In this document: positions 1 through 11,460 of the stretch, in pieces | Numbering within the stretch: position 1 is the stretch's first letter | Layout: every line of letters starts with the position of its first letter | NCBI GenBank assembly: GCA_025667525.1 | Contig: CM046874.1 | Coordinates: forward strand, 663,108,963 to 663,172,962 | Length of the DNA stretch: 64,000 bases | From: Glebionis coronaria | Taxonomy: Eukaryota; Streptophyta; Magnoliopsida; Asterales; Asteraceae | Direction: 5' to 3' | Translations under genes and position numbers: made by a program | The notes under the pieces: generated by a model | Database searches by the model: none | What the model saw: the letters and a program-made list of their open reading frames with translations, nothing else | What the model was told of the DNA's origin: nothing

Positions 1-110
1 CGCCGCAACGCTTTTGTCTTGCGCCGCAACTAGTGAAACGGGAATACCAAGATCTGCAGCTCCTTCAGTTGCGCCGCAACTAGTAGGTCTTGCGGCGCAG
101 CTAACGTGAC
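1..110. repeat. GC-rich GCGCCGCAAC motif cluster
   Basis: The motif GCGCCGCAAC (or its core) occurs at 1-9, 21-30 and 71-80, twice followed by TAGT, and in inverted form as TGCGGCGCA at 91-99. It stands out in very AT-rich surroundings and lies inside the reverse-oriented LTR. Function unknown. Confidence 0.6.
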
Positions 111-1395
111 AGAATGCTTATGAACACCAAGCTGGTTTGGCTTTTGCCTTGCTTTCTCACAAGTGATTTAAAGGCCAAAGGAGTTGACCTTATGAGCTTA
201 TTTGGTGAGGTATTTTGGATAGTAAGGCACTCTTGTGTTCTTTGGAACACAAGAAGTCAACAAATAAGCAAATTCAAACACTTAGAACCAAGAAAATAAG
301 CAAATCAAAAGCACATCAGCCTAATGAAAGTTGCTGAGATGTTTATGCAGATCAGTGGGCTTATATGGCTAATTTCTAGCAACCTAGTGAACCTTAAGCT
401 ACCAAATCATGCACACAAACTCACAAGATGGCATTCAATCCAGAACAAACCTTAAAATACCCTAATCTTCATCAGTAATCCAAGATCAATCACAAAAATT
501 CATGAAAAATAGATAGAATGGTGCTAAGCAGATTTCTAACTCACTTAATCCTTTATTAAGCAACCACTTAGCTCCAAACTTGTTCCAAATTAACTCACTA
601 CTAACTAACACCCTATCTCAATCCTTTATACCCTGATTAACACTTTTTAATAATCAAACCAAAATCTTTTGTCCTGCTAACACGTGTTGCCAAACACCAC
701 TTTACTTTTTGAAAACCAATTTTTCCAAATCAAAACCTTATGAAACCTAACCAAATTGTTATCAAAGCTTCATAACATGTATATCAACTCAAAATAACAT
801 CAAATCAACAGCTAAATCACACTTAAACACATAATCAAATAATATCATACAACTTGCTATTTTTCTGAAATTTAAACAAGGAACAAGGTTTGTACCTTAG
901 GGCTTTACATCCAAAGCCCTAGAGGGTGTGTAACCCTCCTCCAATCCAACCCGGGTTGGAGCTGAACTAAATCAACACCTTCACACCTGTTTGAAACACA
1001 AAACAAAGAAAACACAATTCAAGCTTACAATATTCTTTTCTTTTCTTTTCTTTTTAAAACTTTACCAAAACTTTTTCCAATTACTTAAAACGTATCATAA
1101 ACCCTTAAATCACCAAAATCATGAATTCTTAACACCACAAAACCCTTTTGAGCAGATTTTACCAAAATCTCTCAAAATCTCAAAACCTTAAACAACTTTG
1201 AAAATCAAAGTTGCTTAACCATAAAACAATATGGAACTCAGAATCAATCTCCTCACAACACACAATCTTTTAAAAACAATAAAAAAGGAATTACACTTGA
1301 ATATTTCAAAAACCAAACTTTTTATTTCTTTAAAAAGGAATTACATGTGAGAGACTAGAAACTGGAACAAAGGGATCACCACAGCTTGGGTCTCC

Positions 1396-1402
1396 TTTTA
1401 TA
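1396..1402 (-). promoter_or_regulatory. Putative LTR TATA box
   Basis: TATAAAA on the minus strand, at the position where the better preserved Athila LTRs in this window have TATATAA. Inferred from position and sequence only. Confidence 0.45.
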
Positions 1403-2458
1403 GAGCCTATAGAACATCCTAGAAGCATAAAAACATAAACCCTAATACATAAGAAATTCCAAAATTGCCCTCAAACGTTTTTGGTGCATATGAGCTGTCC
1501 ATTTGATCTTGAACGTTTATTTTGCTTTGGGAGGAAGCAAATAATCTTGGCCATTGATTTGGGACACGTCATGATGCTTGGGGGCTAAGGAATGATGTGA
1601 TTGGTGGATTGGGGAATTGGGGGTTTGGTGCACATGAGTGGGATGCAGGTTTTTAGGAGTGGGAAAGGTTTGTGAGTGTGTGAATTACTTGTGTGCAAGG
1701 TTAATTGGTTTTTACCCAAGTAAATATGAAAGTGAAACCTGGGGAGTAAGAATGATGCACAGTAAGTATTTTAATCCGAATTTGGGGGAGAGAACATGTT
1801 AGGCGCATTTTTCGTTTGAAAGTTCCAATTGTGACACATTTGGTCCTTATCCTTTCTTTCTTTTGTCCTTTTACTTTAAAAACCCATCAGCGCCTGAATA
1901 AGCTTGTATCAACTTCCAAGTTTTGTCATTTTTGGCACAAAACTTTGTAAAAAGTGTTTCAAGGATGATTTTTGCCATTTTGAATATTTTCAAGGCTGAT
2001 TTTGAACATTGTTGATCTTCCAAGGTCTTCTTTGTATCTTTACTTTATGAGGGACCATTTTTGGCAATTTGAATTTGTTGAGGGACTAATCTTGCCATTT
2101 TTTCAAAGTTGAAGGACCTTTTTGTAATTTTGACAAACTTAAGGGACCAAACTTGTAATTATTAATATACAAGGGTTTTAAGTGTCATTTCTTCATTCAT
2201 TGAGGATCAATCTTGTTTGTCTTCAAGTCTTCAAGGGTATTTGATGAAAATTCCATGATTAGGGCCCGGTTCATTGCACGGCTTCGTTTCTCGTGTCCGT
2301 TTTTCCTTGTATCTTGTGATCTTTTGTCTTTTTCACGATATCCATACCTAAAACACACAAGTAAACAAACACAAGCATATATATGGTATTTTATGACATT
2401 TTTATGCATTTAAAGCCCGAAAAGAACGATGAGATCATGTATAAATGCCATCTCATCA

Positions 2459-5400
2459 GTTTTTAAATCCTTAAACAGATCAAATGGCTTGTTCTTCATG
2501 TTCTTAACAAAAATTGGGCTTTTGTTATTTACTCAAAATTAGACCTTAATTGTTTCCAGAATTATGATTAAGGATATTGTTAACTAATCCCAACCTTAAT
2601 ATATGCCACCTCATCAACCAAGGGTGCACATGAAAGGTGCCCTACTACACACTTTTGGGGATACTGCCAAAACCAGCCAGAGAATCAACCATCCAGAAAC
2701 AAGCTTACACTTTAAGCTTTGTTTGAGCCCTTAGATCAAATTCCAACAGCTATCTCCTTCACATACGTCCAAGAATCTGTCACATGAAGCATATGAGTTC
2801 AAATTCAAGAGGGCATTTTTGGAACTTCAACCATTAGGGTTTTTAGTTTTTAGCTGTTCCTTAGTCACTTGTAAGGCTATATAAAGCCACTTAGGCCTTC
2901 ACATTTCAGTTTGCTTTTGATTTTTCCTTGGTTCAAGTTTCTGTAAATCCTATTTCTAAGTTAATGAAATTGAGTTTGAAATCTTGAAGAAAAGTCATTG
3001 GCCAATCTTATTTACTGCTTTCATTTGTTATATGCTTGTTAGTTCTTGAAGTTCAAAACCTGTTTTCAAAAGAGGAGTGTGCAAAAGTTTGCATATTTCC
3101 TCATTTTCTTGATATTTTGCTAAGTCTTGTTCCAATCTTGGAATTCTTGGGCTATAGGGCTGATCATAGCATCCTAACTGAGTTGGTTAAGGTGTGGTGA
3201 GGCTTATAACTTGGGGATAATCAAGTGTGGGGTAACAAGTTTGCATTAATCAAGTTTTTCAATGTTTCTGATTTTTATGATATTGTGCTTAACCCTTGTT
3301 CAATCTTAGCAGGCTTTTTGTGGAAGCTTGTGCTTGTTCTTGCTAGCACATAAGCTCAAAATTCGTGGGTGTGGATGTACATCCATGAGGTTTGCATACT
3401 TAATCTCAAAATCTGCTTAAATTGTGATTTTTGGTGATATTTGTATGAAACTTATGTTCTTGTGAATTTTGTGGCTTGTTCTTGCTTGAATCTGTTTATT
3501 ATACTTGTTTTAGTGTTAATTGATGCTTGGTTGGCCTGAAATCTCATTGTGCTTTTGAAAATTTTGATTTGAAAAAGTTAAAGGGGTGTTTGGGTCTACT
3601 AGTTTATGCTTGTAACTTGTTATTGTGTTAAGGGAAGTTGTTGTTTATGCTTTGTATCTGCTATACCTTTGTTTGAGAGTGTTTTGCTGCAAGTTTTTGG
3701 GTTTGAACACTTGAATTAAGCAATCTGCTATATAGACCTTGTTTCTGCTTGTTTTGACCTAGGATTTTGGGAACACTTAGTGTGTATGCATGCTTAGGGA
3801 TAAAAGTGGTTTAAACAAAGTTAATATAACCTGTTTGAAAGATTTGAGGTGTTGAAATTGGCTTGTGTGTCAAATACATCAGCAAAGTAGAAAAACTGCA
3901 TGTGTTAGTGTTCATCAGTAACTTTCATTGCTTGAATCTGGCTTAATTCTTTGAACCAGTGCATGAAACCTGTTTAGACTTGCTTATTGGAGTTTATTAT
4001 AGCTTGTGTGTGCATTTGGTTGAATTTGGCTGGCTGATTTGTGCTAAAACTGCTCTTAAGTGCTAAAACTGCTTATTGTTCATGTCTGTGCAATGTCTGA
4101 TGAATGATTGATTAAACTGTATCAATTGGGTGTTAGTGATTGTGTTATTTTGATTGTGATTGACTCTTTTTGATCCAAAGATCATTTGGGTGCCTTTGTG
4201 AAATCTGAATCCAAGAAAAAGTCACTAAAGACAAAAAGTCAAAATAGTCAAGCAGTGGAAAAAGTTTCCACTGCTCAACATCCAAAACTAGACCCTGCTA
4301 GTGCAATTTGGTCATCAGATTATCAATAAGCTATTCTAGCTTATTCTGACTTGCAACAACTTATTTTTTGTGATAGATCTTCATTATTTGACCCATTTAA
4401 GTAAATTGGAGCTTATTGGACTTTGACTTTGACTTTTTACTAGAAAACCAACTTGTTTGACTTTTAACATAAGTGCTTATTTGATTTTCTAGCTTATTGA
4501 GTGTGCTTATTGAGTAGGTTTTTGATTATTAAGCTTAGTTTTGTCATAAGAATCATTTTGCAACTTGAATCAGCTTCTGAGATGGTCTAGATCATAAAAA
4601 CGACTATTTTGTCGTTTTGTGAATAAGTTTGTGACTTGTTTCTGGCTTATTAAGTGGGCTTATTTGAAAATTCTTTTTGCAGAAGTCTTTGTTAGGTCAA
4701 AAGAAGCTTGTGTGTAAAATTTTAGCTTATGGCAACAGCTTATGGCTTAATGGGCCAAAAAGCCCATTAAGAATAAGCTGCTTATTATAAGTTAGCTTAT
4801 TTCACATTTTCAGCTTTTGGGCCTTTGGAAAAAGTTGTTTAAAATCAAATTTTGAGTCAACCTGTGCTTTTTGGGCTTATTTTGAGTACTTTTTCTTATT
4901 GGGCCTTAATTAAGCCCAATAAGGGACTGTTTTGGGTTTGGCCCATTTTCTAGGCCCAATAGGGGTATTTAGGTAATTTCACTTTCATTTCTGAGTTATT
5001 TAGGGTAAATTAAGCTAGTTTGCAAGTTTTTAGAATTTTTTATAATTTTTGGATTTTTAATATTATTTTAATATTATTTTATTATTAAAAATTAAAAGTC
5101 TGATTTTCTAGGTTTTTATATTTTTCCTAGGTTCTAAACACTTAATTAGGATTTTTGCAACTTTCCAAATATTTTCTAGGCTTTTCAATTATTTTCTAGA
5201 ATTAATTTAAGATTTAATTGATTTTAGGAGTTTTTAATTGTTTAAAAATAGTTTTAATTGGTTTTAAAATTTTGAAAAATAGTTTTTAGCCTAATTAGAG
5301 TATTTTTGAGGTTTACAAACTTGAAAATCTTGTTTAGGACTTTTTAATAATTAATTTTGATTTTTAGGGCTTTAATTAGCATTAAAAAGTCATTATCTAA

Positions 5401-5769
5401 TTAATTAAAAGGTTTTTGCAAGTTTTGATTTTTTGTAAACTCTTAGAATATTATTAAGGATTTTTGGTAATTTTTAGAAATTTTTAGGTTAAAATTTTAA
5501 TTTTGGTGGTTTTTAGGATTTTACGTGTACGCCTTTTTTAGAATTAGTTTAATCCGTCTTGATAACCGTCATTCCCTTCTAATCCCTTTTCTATTTTTCT
5601 TTCTCAAATATAATCACAAATTAATCCATCTCATTACAAACATAACACACTAGCCTCCTTGAGAACGAACTTACTTAGGGTCATTCACACACGGTTTTCC
5701 TAAATCGTCGTGCTCACTTGCCCTACTTTGTGCATCCTTTTCCTAAAGGTGTACAAAACCTCAACATCA
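2459..5769 (+). repeat. Athila-like LTR, 3' three quarters, plus orientation
   Basis: Collinear with 18540-22064 of the full Athila LTR: TATA box, the 'gtgtggatgtacatccatgag' type segment, the long AT-rich tail and the end ...TCAACATCA. Its first ~1 kb is missing, as if the reverse-oriented LTR at 1-2458 had been inserted into it. No GGCGCC primer-binding site follows 5769, so this is a 3' LTR or a solo LTR, not a 5' LTR. Confidence 0.7.
2878..2885 (+). promoter_or_regulatory. Putative LTR TATA box
   Basis: TATATAAA at the place equivalent to the TATATAA at 18911 and 53990 in the other two Athila LTRs. Conserved position supports it as the LTR promoter core. Confidence 0.5.
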
Positions 5770-6797
5770 ATTATGCTATATAAATGATGTTTTAAGCTTC
5801 TCTAACATGTTCCTCATCAAAGGTATGATTTAAATTCATGTTAAGATTTCATGATCATGGTAGAAATTGGGGGTTTTGCCTGACAAATGTATTTATGATG
5901 ATTTTAATCATGTTCATAAAGTTTTATCCAAGTTTGATTCCTGATTATGGATTAGATAATGATTACATATCAGAATTAATGAATTCATGTAGTATTTGTA
6001 TAAGGGTTAGCAGCTAGTTCATAGTGTATGAAGTATATGGTCTTTAGTTATAAACGTAAAATTGTTTGGCACTAGGCCATATTAGCAAATTTAGACATGT
6101 TATAAGTGAAAATATTGTTGAAATTGATCATATACATGTTTAATAAGTTGAGATATAGGTTTGGTTAAGAGTAGAATAGCATATCATGGGTTTTGGGTCG
6201 TTTTGGTGAAATTTGAATTTGGGACAACAAGGTATGGAGAAATTTACGCAGACTTGTAAAAATCATAGAAAAATAACCGTAACTCCGTTTGGAGCGTGCC
6301 TTACCTTTTCGAAAAGGCGAGAGAGTATAATTTCCAACAAAAATAGTCCCATGTATTTATTCCAGGTCTAAGTGGGTCAAAAACAGCAAAGTTCAGCAGA
6401 CTGCAGAAATTCTACATAAATAGGACTTCTAGTAAAAAGTGTTCAACGATGAAATAGCACCTCATGTGAATATTTTTGTGTGGTTTAGACCCAATACATG
6501 TTAGATATACGAGTTATGAAGTTCTAATTATCCTAGTATGCTTGTAATATGCTTATGTTCTATTGGAAAGGCTTATGGATGCATAATCAAGATCAAAGGT
6601 GAGAAACGATTTTAGATTTATGTTATTAGATTACACATGGCGTATGAATGTTTGTATAGCTTAGGAATGTAGCTGAAGGTTGCGATGTTTAGATATTCAG
6701 AAATAGCCGAGTATTATTTATCATGTCATGATTCGGGTTTAACCGAAAGCAAGCCAAGTATAGGACACCCACAATGCGTATCAAAATCTTGTTTAGG
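5770..6797. other. Unclassified non-coding DNA, possibly LTR-derived
   Basis: No open frame of note. Phrases such as 'gtaactccgtttggagcg' and 'gtgggtcaaaaacag' resemble the style of the Tekay LTR at 41400-43962, which hints at a fragment of a chromovirus LTR. No boundaries or target-site duplication could be found. Confidence 0.3.
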
Positions 6798-6946
6798 ATG
6801 TTCACGAGGAGCATCATATCATGTTTATAGATCTCACAAGGAGCATTACTATCACGTTTAGATTGCTCACAAGGAGCATCACATCATGTTCATGATGTTC
6901 ACAAGGAACATCGTTATTATGAGTTAGGTGCTCACAAGTAGCATCG
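6798..6946 (+). repeat. Degenerate short tandem repeat (about 33-37 bp)
   Basis: Five imperfect copies of CTCACAAGGAGCATC, starting near 6799, 6832, 6868, 6897 and 6932, separated by variable AT-rich linkers. It leads into the more regular minisatellite that begins at 6985. Confidence 0.6.
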
Positions 6947-6984
6947 TAGACAAGGATAGGGTGCCCCAGAAATGCATCAATAAT

Positions 6985-7411
6985 CACGTTGACCTGAGTG
7001 GTCATATTATCATGTTAGTACTCATGTTGACTTGAGTGGTCATATTATCATGTCAGTAGTCATGTTGACCTGAATGGTCATACTATCATGTCAAGTAGTC
7101 ATGTTGACCTGATTGGTCATATTAGCATGTCAAGTACTCATGTTGACCTGATTGGTCATACTAGCATGTCATGTAATCATGTTGACCTGATTGGTCATAC
7201 TAGCATGTCAAGTAATCATGTTGACCAGATTGGTCATATTATCATGTCAAGTAAGCATGTTGACCAGATTGGTCATATTATCATGTCAAGTAGTCATGTT
7301 GACCTGAATGGTCACACTATCATGTCAAGTAGTCATGTTGACCCGATTAGTCATATTAGCATGTCATGTACTTATGTTGACATGATTGGTCATATAATCA
7401 TGTTAAGTAGT
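6985..7411 (+). repeat. Minisatellite, 38-39 bp unit, 11 copies
   Basis: Eleven consecutive units beginning CATGTTGACCTGA.TGGTCAT and continuing with a '.TATCATGTCAAGTAGT' half. The first two or three units are 38 bp and the rest 39 bp, starting at 6985, 7023, 7061, 7100 and then every 39 bases to 7373, with a broken twelfth at 7412. Because 39 is divisible by three, one reading frame stays open through it, but this is not a gene. Confidence 0.9.
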
Positions 7412-8040
7412 CATGTTATCCCAAGCGTCCTAAGTGGATGACGAAAGCATCCTAAGTGGATGACCCGTACTTTAATTAGTACTTACATCCTTCGTGGATG
7501 ACCCATTTAAACAAGCACAATGTCAGATTAGCGTCCCAAGACGAGTACTCGTCGGCTAGGGACTTTATTACGCAGAACAGGACGATTAAGTATCGTCTAG
7601 TCATATGAGATGCCAAAAATTATATATGTACATGATACAGGTGCAAGACGACTATATGTCGTACCTAATATAGAATTATTTATTTATAGAACCACGTTAA
7701 AGAATTGCAAGATTTCTCAGATCCCGTTAACTCACTAAGTCGCAAGGACTTATCTTTCTCAGTTCTATGTTTTTGTAGGTTATTGTAAGATAAGTTGGAG
7801 CTCGTAGATGGTAGCTAGGAGTGCATTAAGAAAAGAAGACGCTTATGCTCGGTTAGATTCGAGCGACTCTTCCCTTGCACTTTGATATTGCTTGTAACGC
7901 TCCAATGTTTAGAAGTTTTAGATTAACTTTTAAATGAGTTAGTAGTTCATGAGTATGTTTTGTAAGTAAAAGATCAATATCAAAATTTTTCATTATATAA
8001 AAAAAAGAAAAAAAATTTACTCGAATTAAAGCGTTTCAAT
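7412..8040. other. Unclassified DNA with small repeats
   Basis: The start has three copies of a 'cctaagtggatgac' motif (about 7429-7513). After that no gene, RNA or recognisable element was seen. The stretch near 8000-8020 is an A-rich low-complexity run. Confidence 0.5.
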
Positions 8041-8340
8041 CATCATCTAATTAATATATTTTACCAAAACACACGTTTTCAGATGATCATTACAAAATTG
8101 GGTTAGGTTCGAGAATAAGACCATGAAATGTGGCTTGACTTGAGTCAATTTGCCGTATATACTAGCACACCTAGAATAGACCCATATGTTGCATCAGTTA
8201 GCACTTTTCTTTAAATACTAATACCACACAAATAGAATATCTTTTTGGAAAATATTTTTATAATAACCCATGGTCTTAACAAGTTATAATATAATAATTG
8301 TATATCAGAAATGAGACACTTGTATTGAGTTGTTGGCCTA

Positions 8341-8350
8341 TTTATAAATA
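8341..8350 (+). promoter_or_regulatory. Putative TATA box of the first PADRE gene
   Basis: TTTATAAATA about 190 bp before the start codon at 8537, which leaves room for a normal plant 5' UTR. No transcript evidence; position and sequence only. Confidence 0.4.
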
Positions 8351-8536
8351 GAAATGTTTCTTTCACTTCTGAGAGTAGGAATCATATTGATCACTTTAAA
8401 AATAGCATGTCCTTTGCTTAAAGAGAGGGCGAGAGAGATGGCGAGACAAGTTTGAGAATACTTAATCGTCTAGTAAAGTCAAAGCATCGTATGCTAGCCA
8501 TAGTGTGCTCGTTGTTGATTTAAACGTGCATAAACG

Positions 8537-9238
8537 ATGGGTGTTTTTTGCTTTCCGGAAGGATCAAGGGAAGAACCTTCGTCGAGGTCCATAAGAGTGG
8601 TGCATATTGATGGTCTCATAGAGGACTTTGAAAGTCCCAAAACAATTAACGAGATCGTTGGTTATTACACAAAACACTTTCTTACTACTCCGGTCCAGAT
8701 TCTACAAGTTGGATTAATACCACTCAAGAACGATACACGGCTTGAACCTGGTAGAATCTACTTTCTACTACCTTACACTCTCACACGCATCAACGAGCCT
8801 TCGGTAGATTTATTGCCTCTTACAAAGAAGCTCATCAAGATAGCCAAGACACATAAGTCCATAGCCAAGCCTGCAGCCCCACGTCAACCCTCTTCGGTTC
8901 TCCAACAAAACGAAGAGCCAAGCCAAATTATCCCTCCTCCAAGTGTTGTTGCTAAAGTAGCAAAAAATACCAACTCCAAGGCCAAGCCGCCTCGTGCTCC
9001 TAGCGCACAAAACAAAGGGCCAAGGAAGAAATCTCTTACCAAGAAGCTAAGCAATATAGCCAAGACTCATGACCCACCAGCCTCTTCAGCTAGCCAGGGT
9101 TCAAACGATAGCTCCAACGACGATGATCAGAACAATAAAGTGGTAGTGAGAAGGAATAGAAAGATGTCGTGGAAGCCACTCTTGTCCACGATCAGAGAAA
9201 TATCGTTTAATCGAAGAGAGTCTGATTTGCATGATTAG
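8537..9238 (+). CDS. PADRE/DUF4228 domain protein, copy A
   Basis: Single-exon gene for 233 residues, stop TAG. The first ~110 residues resemble the plant PADRE (DUF4228) family: a short N-terminal MG- start, a strand-rich 'RVVHIDG' opening, a 'KTINEIVGYYTKHFL' helix and the 'LEPGRIYFLLP' motif. The rest (from about residue 110) is low-complexity, rich in Lys, Pro, Ser and Asn, with a basic C-terminal 'RRNRKMSWKPLL' segment, as usual for the disordered tail of this family. The MG- N terminus (MGVFCF) fits N-myristoylation. Family members are linked to stress and pathogen responses, but no biochemical activity is established, so none is claimed. The start was chosen because the paralog at 57212 begins at the same codon and upstream similarity loses coding character. 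The frame is fully open and no intron is needed. Confidence 0.85.
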   Translation: MGVFCFPEGSREEPSSRSIRVVHIDGLIEDFESPKTINEIVGYYTKHFLTTPVQILQVGLIPLKNDTRLEPGRIYFLLPYTLTRINEPSVDLLPLTKKLIKIAKTHKSIAKPAAPRQPSSVLQQNEEPSQIIPPPSVVAKVAKNTNSKAKPPRAPSAQNKGPRKKSLTKKLSNIAKTHDPPASSASQGSNDSSNDDDQNNKVVVRRNRKMSWKPLLSTIREISFNRRESDLHD

Positions 9239-9575
9239 TTTGGAGGTACTTTTGTGTGTTTTTGAAACCAATATTTAGTGTATGATTAAGATACAAGTTC
9301 TGTAAATCTGTGTGATTGTATTGTGTTTCTCCAGTTTATGAAATACATCATCTTTTAATCAGGAAACTTATACTGTATTAAAAATTGAGAAAGCATACAA
9401 TCGATTGTCAAATAAAATTTGATTGGTTTATTATTATCCAAATCTTTTGATCAAGTTTGCCATGTAATGCTTTCCACTGAGTGCGTAGATTACTTGTTAC
9501 AATTATCCCAATAACGTAAAACCCCATAGATTCTGATGTTTATTAAAACACAGAGTTTAAAGAGCTAAGAAACAC
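9239..9575 (+). other. 3' flank / probable 3' UTR of copy A gene
   Basis: Similar to 57914-58203 downstream of the paralog with small indels. AATAAAA near 9414 could act as a polyadenylation signal. Nothing else was seen. Confidence 0.5.
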
Positions 9576-9875
9576 CACTAGACACCGACGGATTTACCGA
9601 CTGGACAAAATCTGTCAGTAATTACCTGCAGAATTGCCGACAGATTACAGACGACGTACAGAGAATAGTGACAGATTTCTGACCCACAAAATTTAGTCAA
9701 TAATCCGTCACAATTTCCCGACAGAACTCCGACTGATTAGTGACAGGAAGAGATACCCAGGGGCTTTCATCGGTAATCTGTCATTAATTGCTGATGGATT
9801 ATGGACTGCTGGTAATCGTTTATTAGTTTTTCAAATCAGTCGTTAATTCTAACAGTAACTATTACTGACGATGAT

Positions 9876-9957
9876 CAGGGTCGTCTTTAGATGAGTGCAA
9901 AAGATGCAATCGCACAGGGCCACCGTTTAACGAGGGCCTCCAAATTTCACGTCCTTC

Positions 9958-10017
<60 letters not shown>

Positions 10018-10134
10018 TATTATGCTCGAGCTTAATTAATTCATAGTGTCTTCAAACACATGTATTTTGTTTTTGTGTTAAAGTGTCTCTTGGGGTGATG
10101 GCACGGGGCCACCAAAATCCACGAGACGGCCCTG
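9876..10134 (+). mobile_element. hAT-type MITE nested in the CACTA element
   Basis: A 259-bp insertion flanked by an exact 8-bp duplication, ACGATGAT, at 9868-9875 and 10135-10142. The ends are inverted: CAGGGTCGTCT on the left and the complement of CAGGGCCGTCT on the right. Eight-base duplications and CAGGG-type ends are the mark of the hAT superfamily. Copy B at 58204-58579 keeps a single, similar target sequence, which shows the empty site. It carries a (TA)n run and no coding sequence. Confidence 0.9.
9961..10012. repeat. (TA)26 microsatellite
   Basis: 52 bases of perfect TA dinucleotide inside the hAT MITE. Confidence 0.95.
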
Positions 10135-10609
10135 ACGATGATACTACCCACATAAAGTTTATGACAGTAACCCGTTGGCGATGGCGTTTACCGACAGAAT
10201 TAGTCGTCGGTGTAGTATGATTTTTTAGTAGTGTTAACTCGAGTCTTATTGCTAAAACTCCCTCGTAATTCGAGAAGCAAGATCGCAAAAGCTTGAATGC
10301 GAGGGAGGAATTTAATTTTCTTATTGCGTGAGATCAAGAAAGTTCGAATGCCAAAAAGAAATTAAATAACATAAGGTTAAGCATATACAAACAAAACTAA
10401 AAGATAGTTATCTTAGGTAACCATTTTCAAATGAGAAGCATAATCTGAAAATATTAATATGCTTTTTTTCGGCGATTATCATGACTTATAGCGGAATGTG
10501 ACGAAGTGTTCAACCGGTGGAGGTGGCAATTCAAGTATTTTTTCTTCGGAATGTAATTTTGAATCCGCGGCCGATGTTAGCTAACTTAAAGAGAATGGAA
10601 AGTAATAAG

Positions 10610-11040
10610 TGTTCGTGCAATTTCTTGCGGGGTCCGAATGGTGAGACCTGTTCGGACCTAGGATGGTGTTTGCTTTGGATTGCCTGAAACCAAAGTAAAC
10701 GCGTTAGCTTCGTCCGGGTGTGAGAACACAGACCAAGCTCAGACGTGAGAGTAAGTAAAGGATTAAATACGAATGGGGAATATATATATTAATATTATAA
10801 TGAAAATAATATATTAAGGGAAAAAGAGTTGACCTAAACCTTGAACACAAATGAGGTTATACTAGTCAAATCCCTAAAAGGCCGGGAGTTGTAATGGGCT
10901 TTGGTCGGCCCAATTGGAGACACCCTTCTTGTTTTCTCGGGTGTGTGCCTGTTGACTTTTCCTGTTGACTTGCGCTAGTGTCTTTCGGACGGGGTCATGC
11001 GTTCCGGATCGTGTCATGTGTTCCGGACACATACACGAAA
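10610..11040. mobile_element. 431-bp insertion of unknown class in copy A
   Basis: Copy B at about 62200 runs straight through the site without this segment. Here it is bracketed by AATAAG at 10604-10609 and again at 11041-11046, as expected for a target-site duplication of 5-6 bp. It starts TGTTCGTGCA and ends ACATACACGAAA, giving only a weak TTCGTG/CACGAA inversion. It has no CA end, so it is not a clean solo LTR. It is GC-richer than its surroundings and codes for nothing recognisable. Confidence 0.65.
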
Positions 11041-11460
11041 AATAAGCAAAGACAATGAGCCAGTAGTATGATAAAACCCCGATCATTGTCACGGCACGTG
11101 GCAGTGGTTATGGAATTGGTTCTGGAATGCTTTTCTTTGGAGTTTCAATAATAAGTCAGTGCTACTGGTAGCGTTAGATACCTCTTTAAAATTTGAGAGT
11201 TATGATCCGAATATTAAGCTGTTAGGGTCTTTGCTAAAAATTGAACAGGGATGTTGTCGACTAGAGTTTGATTGGGTGGTTTGGAAGAGGCGGTTCAGCA
11301 TAGCCATTTAGGTACGAACATCAGACTCAAATACTATGATGAGTAATGACAAAACCCTTATAGGTTGCTTCATGAAACACAATATATATACGGGTTGCAT
11401 TAGAAAAAACTAAGAAAACTGAGAAACCCTAAACTTACAAACGGGTTTGAGAATACATAT

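Larger units (their letters stand above)
1..2458 (-). repeat. Athila-like LTR, first part, reverse orientation, cut by window edge
   Basis: Read on the minus strand from 2458 downward, this starts TGATGAGAT and keeps the order of landmarks seen in the Athila LTR at 17563: an opening hairpin, a run of phrases pairing 'ggtccctcaa' style segments, a TATA box and then a transcribed-leader-like stretch. Similarity is clear over about 1800-2458 and weaker further left, so this is a related but diverged subfamily. The LTR's other end lies outside the window. It abuts a plus-strand Athila LTR at 2459. No coding capacity was seen; short open frames here are chance. Confidence 0.7.
9576..10233 (+). mobile_element. 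Non-autonomous CACTA element (MITE), copy A
   Basis: Starts CACTAGACACCGACGG and ends TTTTTTAGTAGTG, so the ends are CACTA-type terminal inverted repeats. The interior is full of GACAGATT, CCGTCA and CCGACGG-type subterminal motifs. The same element is present in copy B at 58204-58579, where the ends are cleaner and flanked by TAA on both sides; here the flanks have drifted. The extra length in this copy is the hAT MITE at 9876-10134. No transposase is present. Confidence 0.8.
8041..11347 (+). repeat. Segmental duplication, copy A
   Basis: This stretch aligns in order with 17011-17217 (upstream flank) and then with 56980-62516 (gene and downstream flank). Shared parts include about 260 bp upstream, the whole gene, its 3' flank, a CACTA MITE and about 600 bp beyond it. 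Copy A lacks the Athila and TR-GAG insertions of copy B, and alone carries the hAT MITE at 9876 and the insertion at 10610. The exact left end of the homology could not be fixed by eye. Confidence 0.85.

Noticed and set aside
2197..2413. Overlapping small open frames on both strands
   Set aside because: They lie in the LTR start; the matching frame at 17562 and 52639 is only LTR similarity, not protein conservation.
6985..7411. CRISPR-like array
   Set aside because: Units are tandem with no unique spacers, and the DNA is plainly from a plant.
7088..7441. 117-codon open frame with 13-residue repeats
   Set aside because: It is the minisatellite read in frame (unit 39 bp); there is no other coding sign and the repeats vary without regard to codon position.
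10610..11040. Solo LTR
   Set aside because: Starts TG but does not end CA, and the flanking repeat is better read as 6 bp.
10874..11092. 72-codon minus-strand frame
   Set aside because: It crosses the border of the 431-bp insertion, so it cannot be an old gene.
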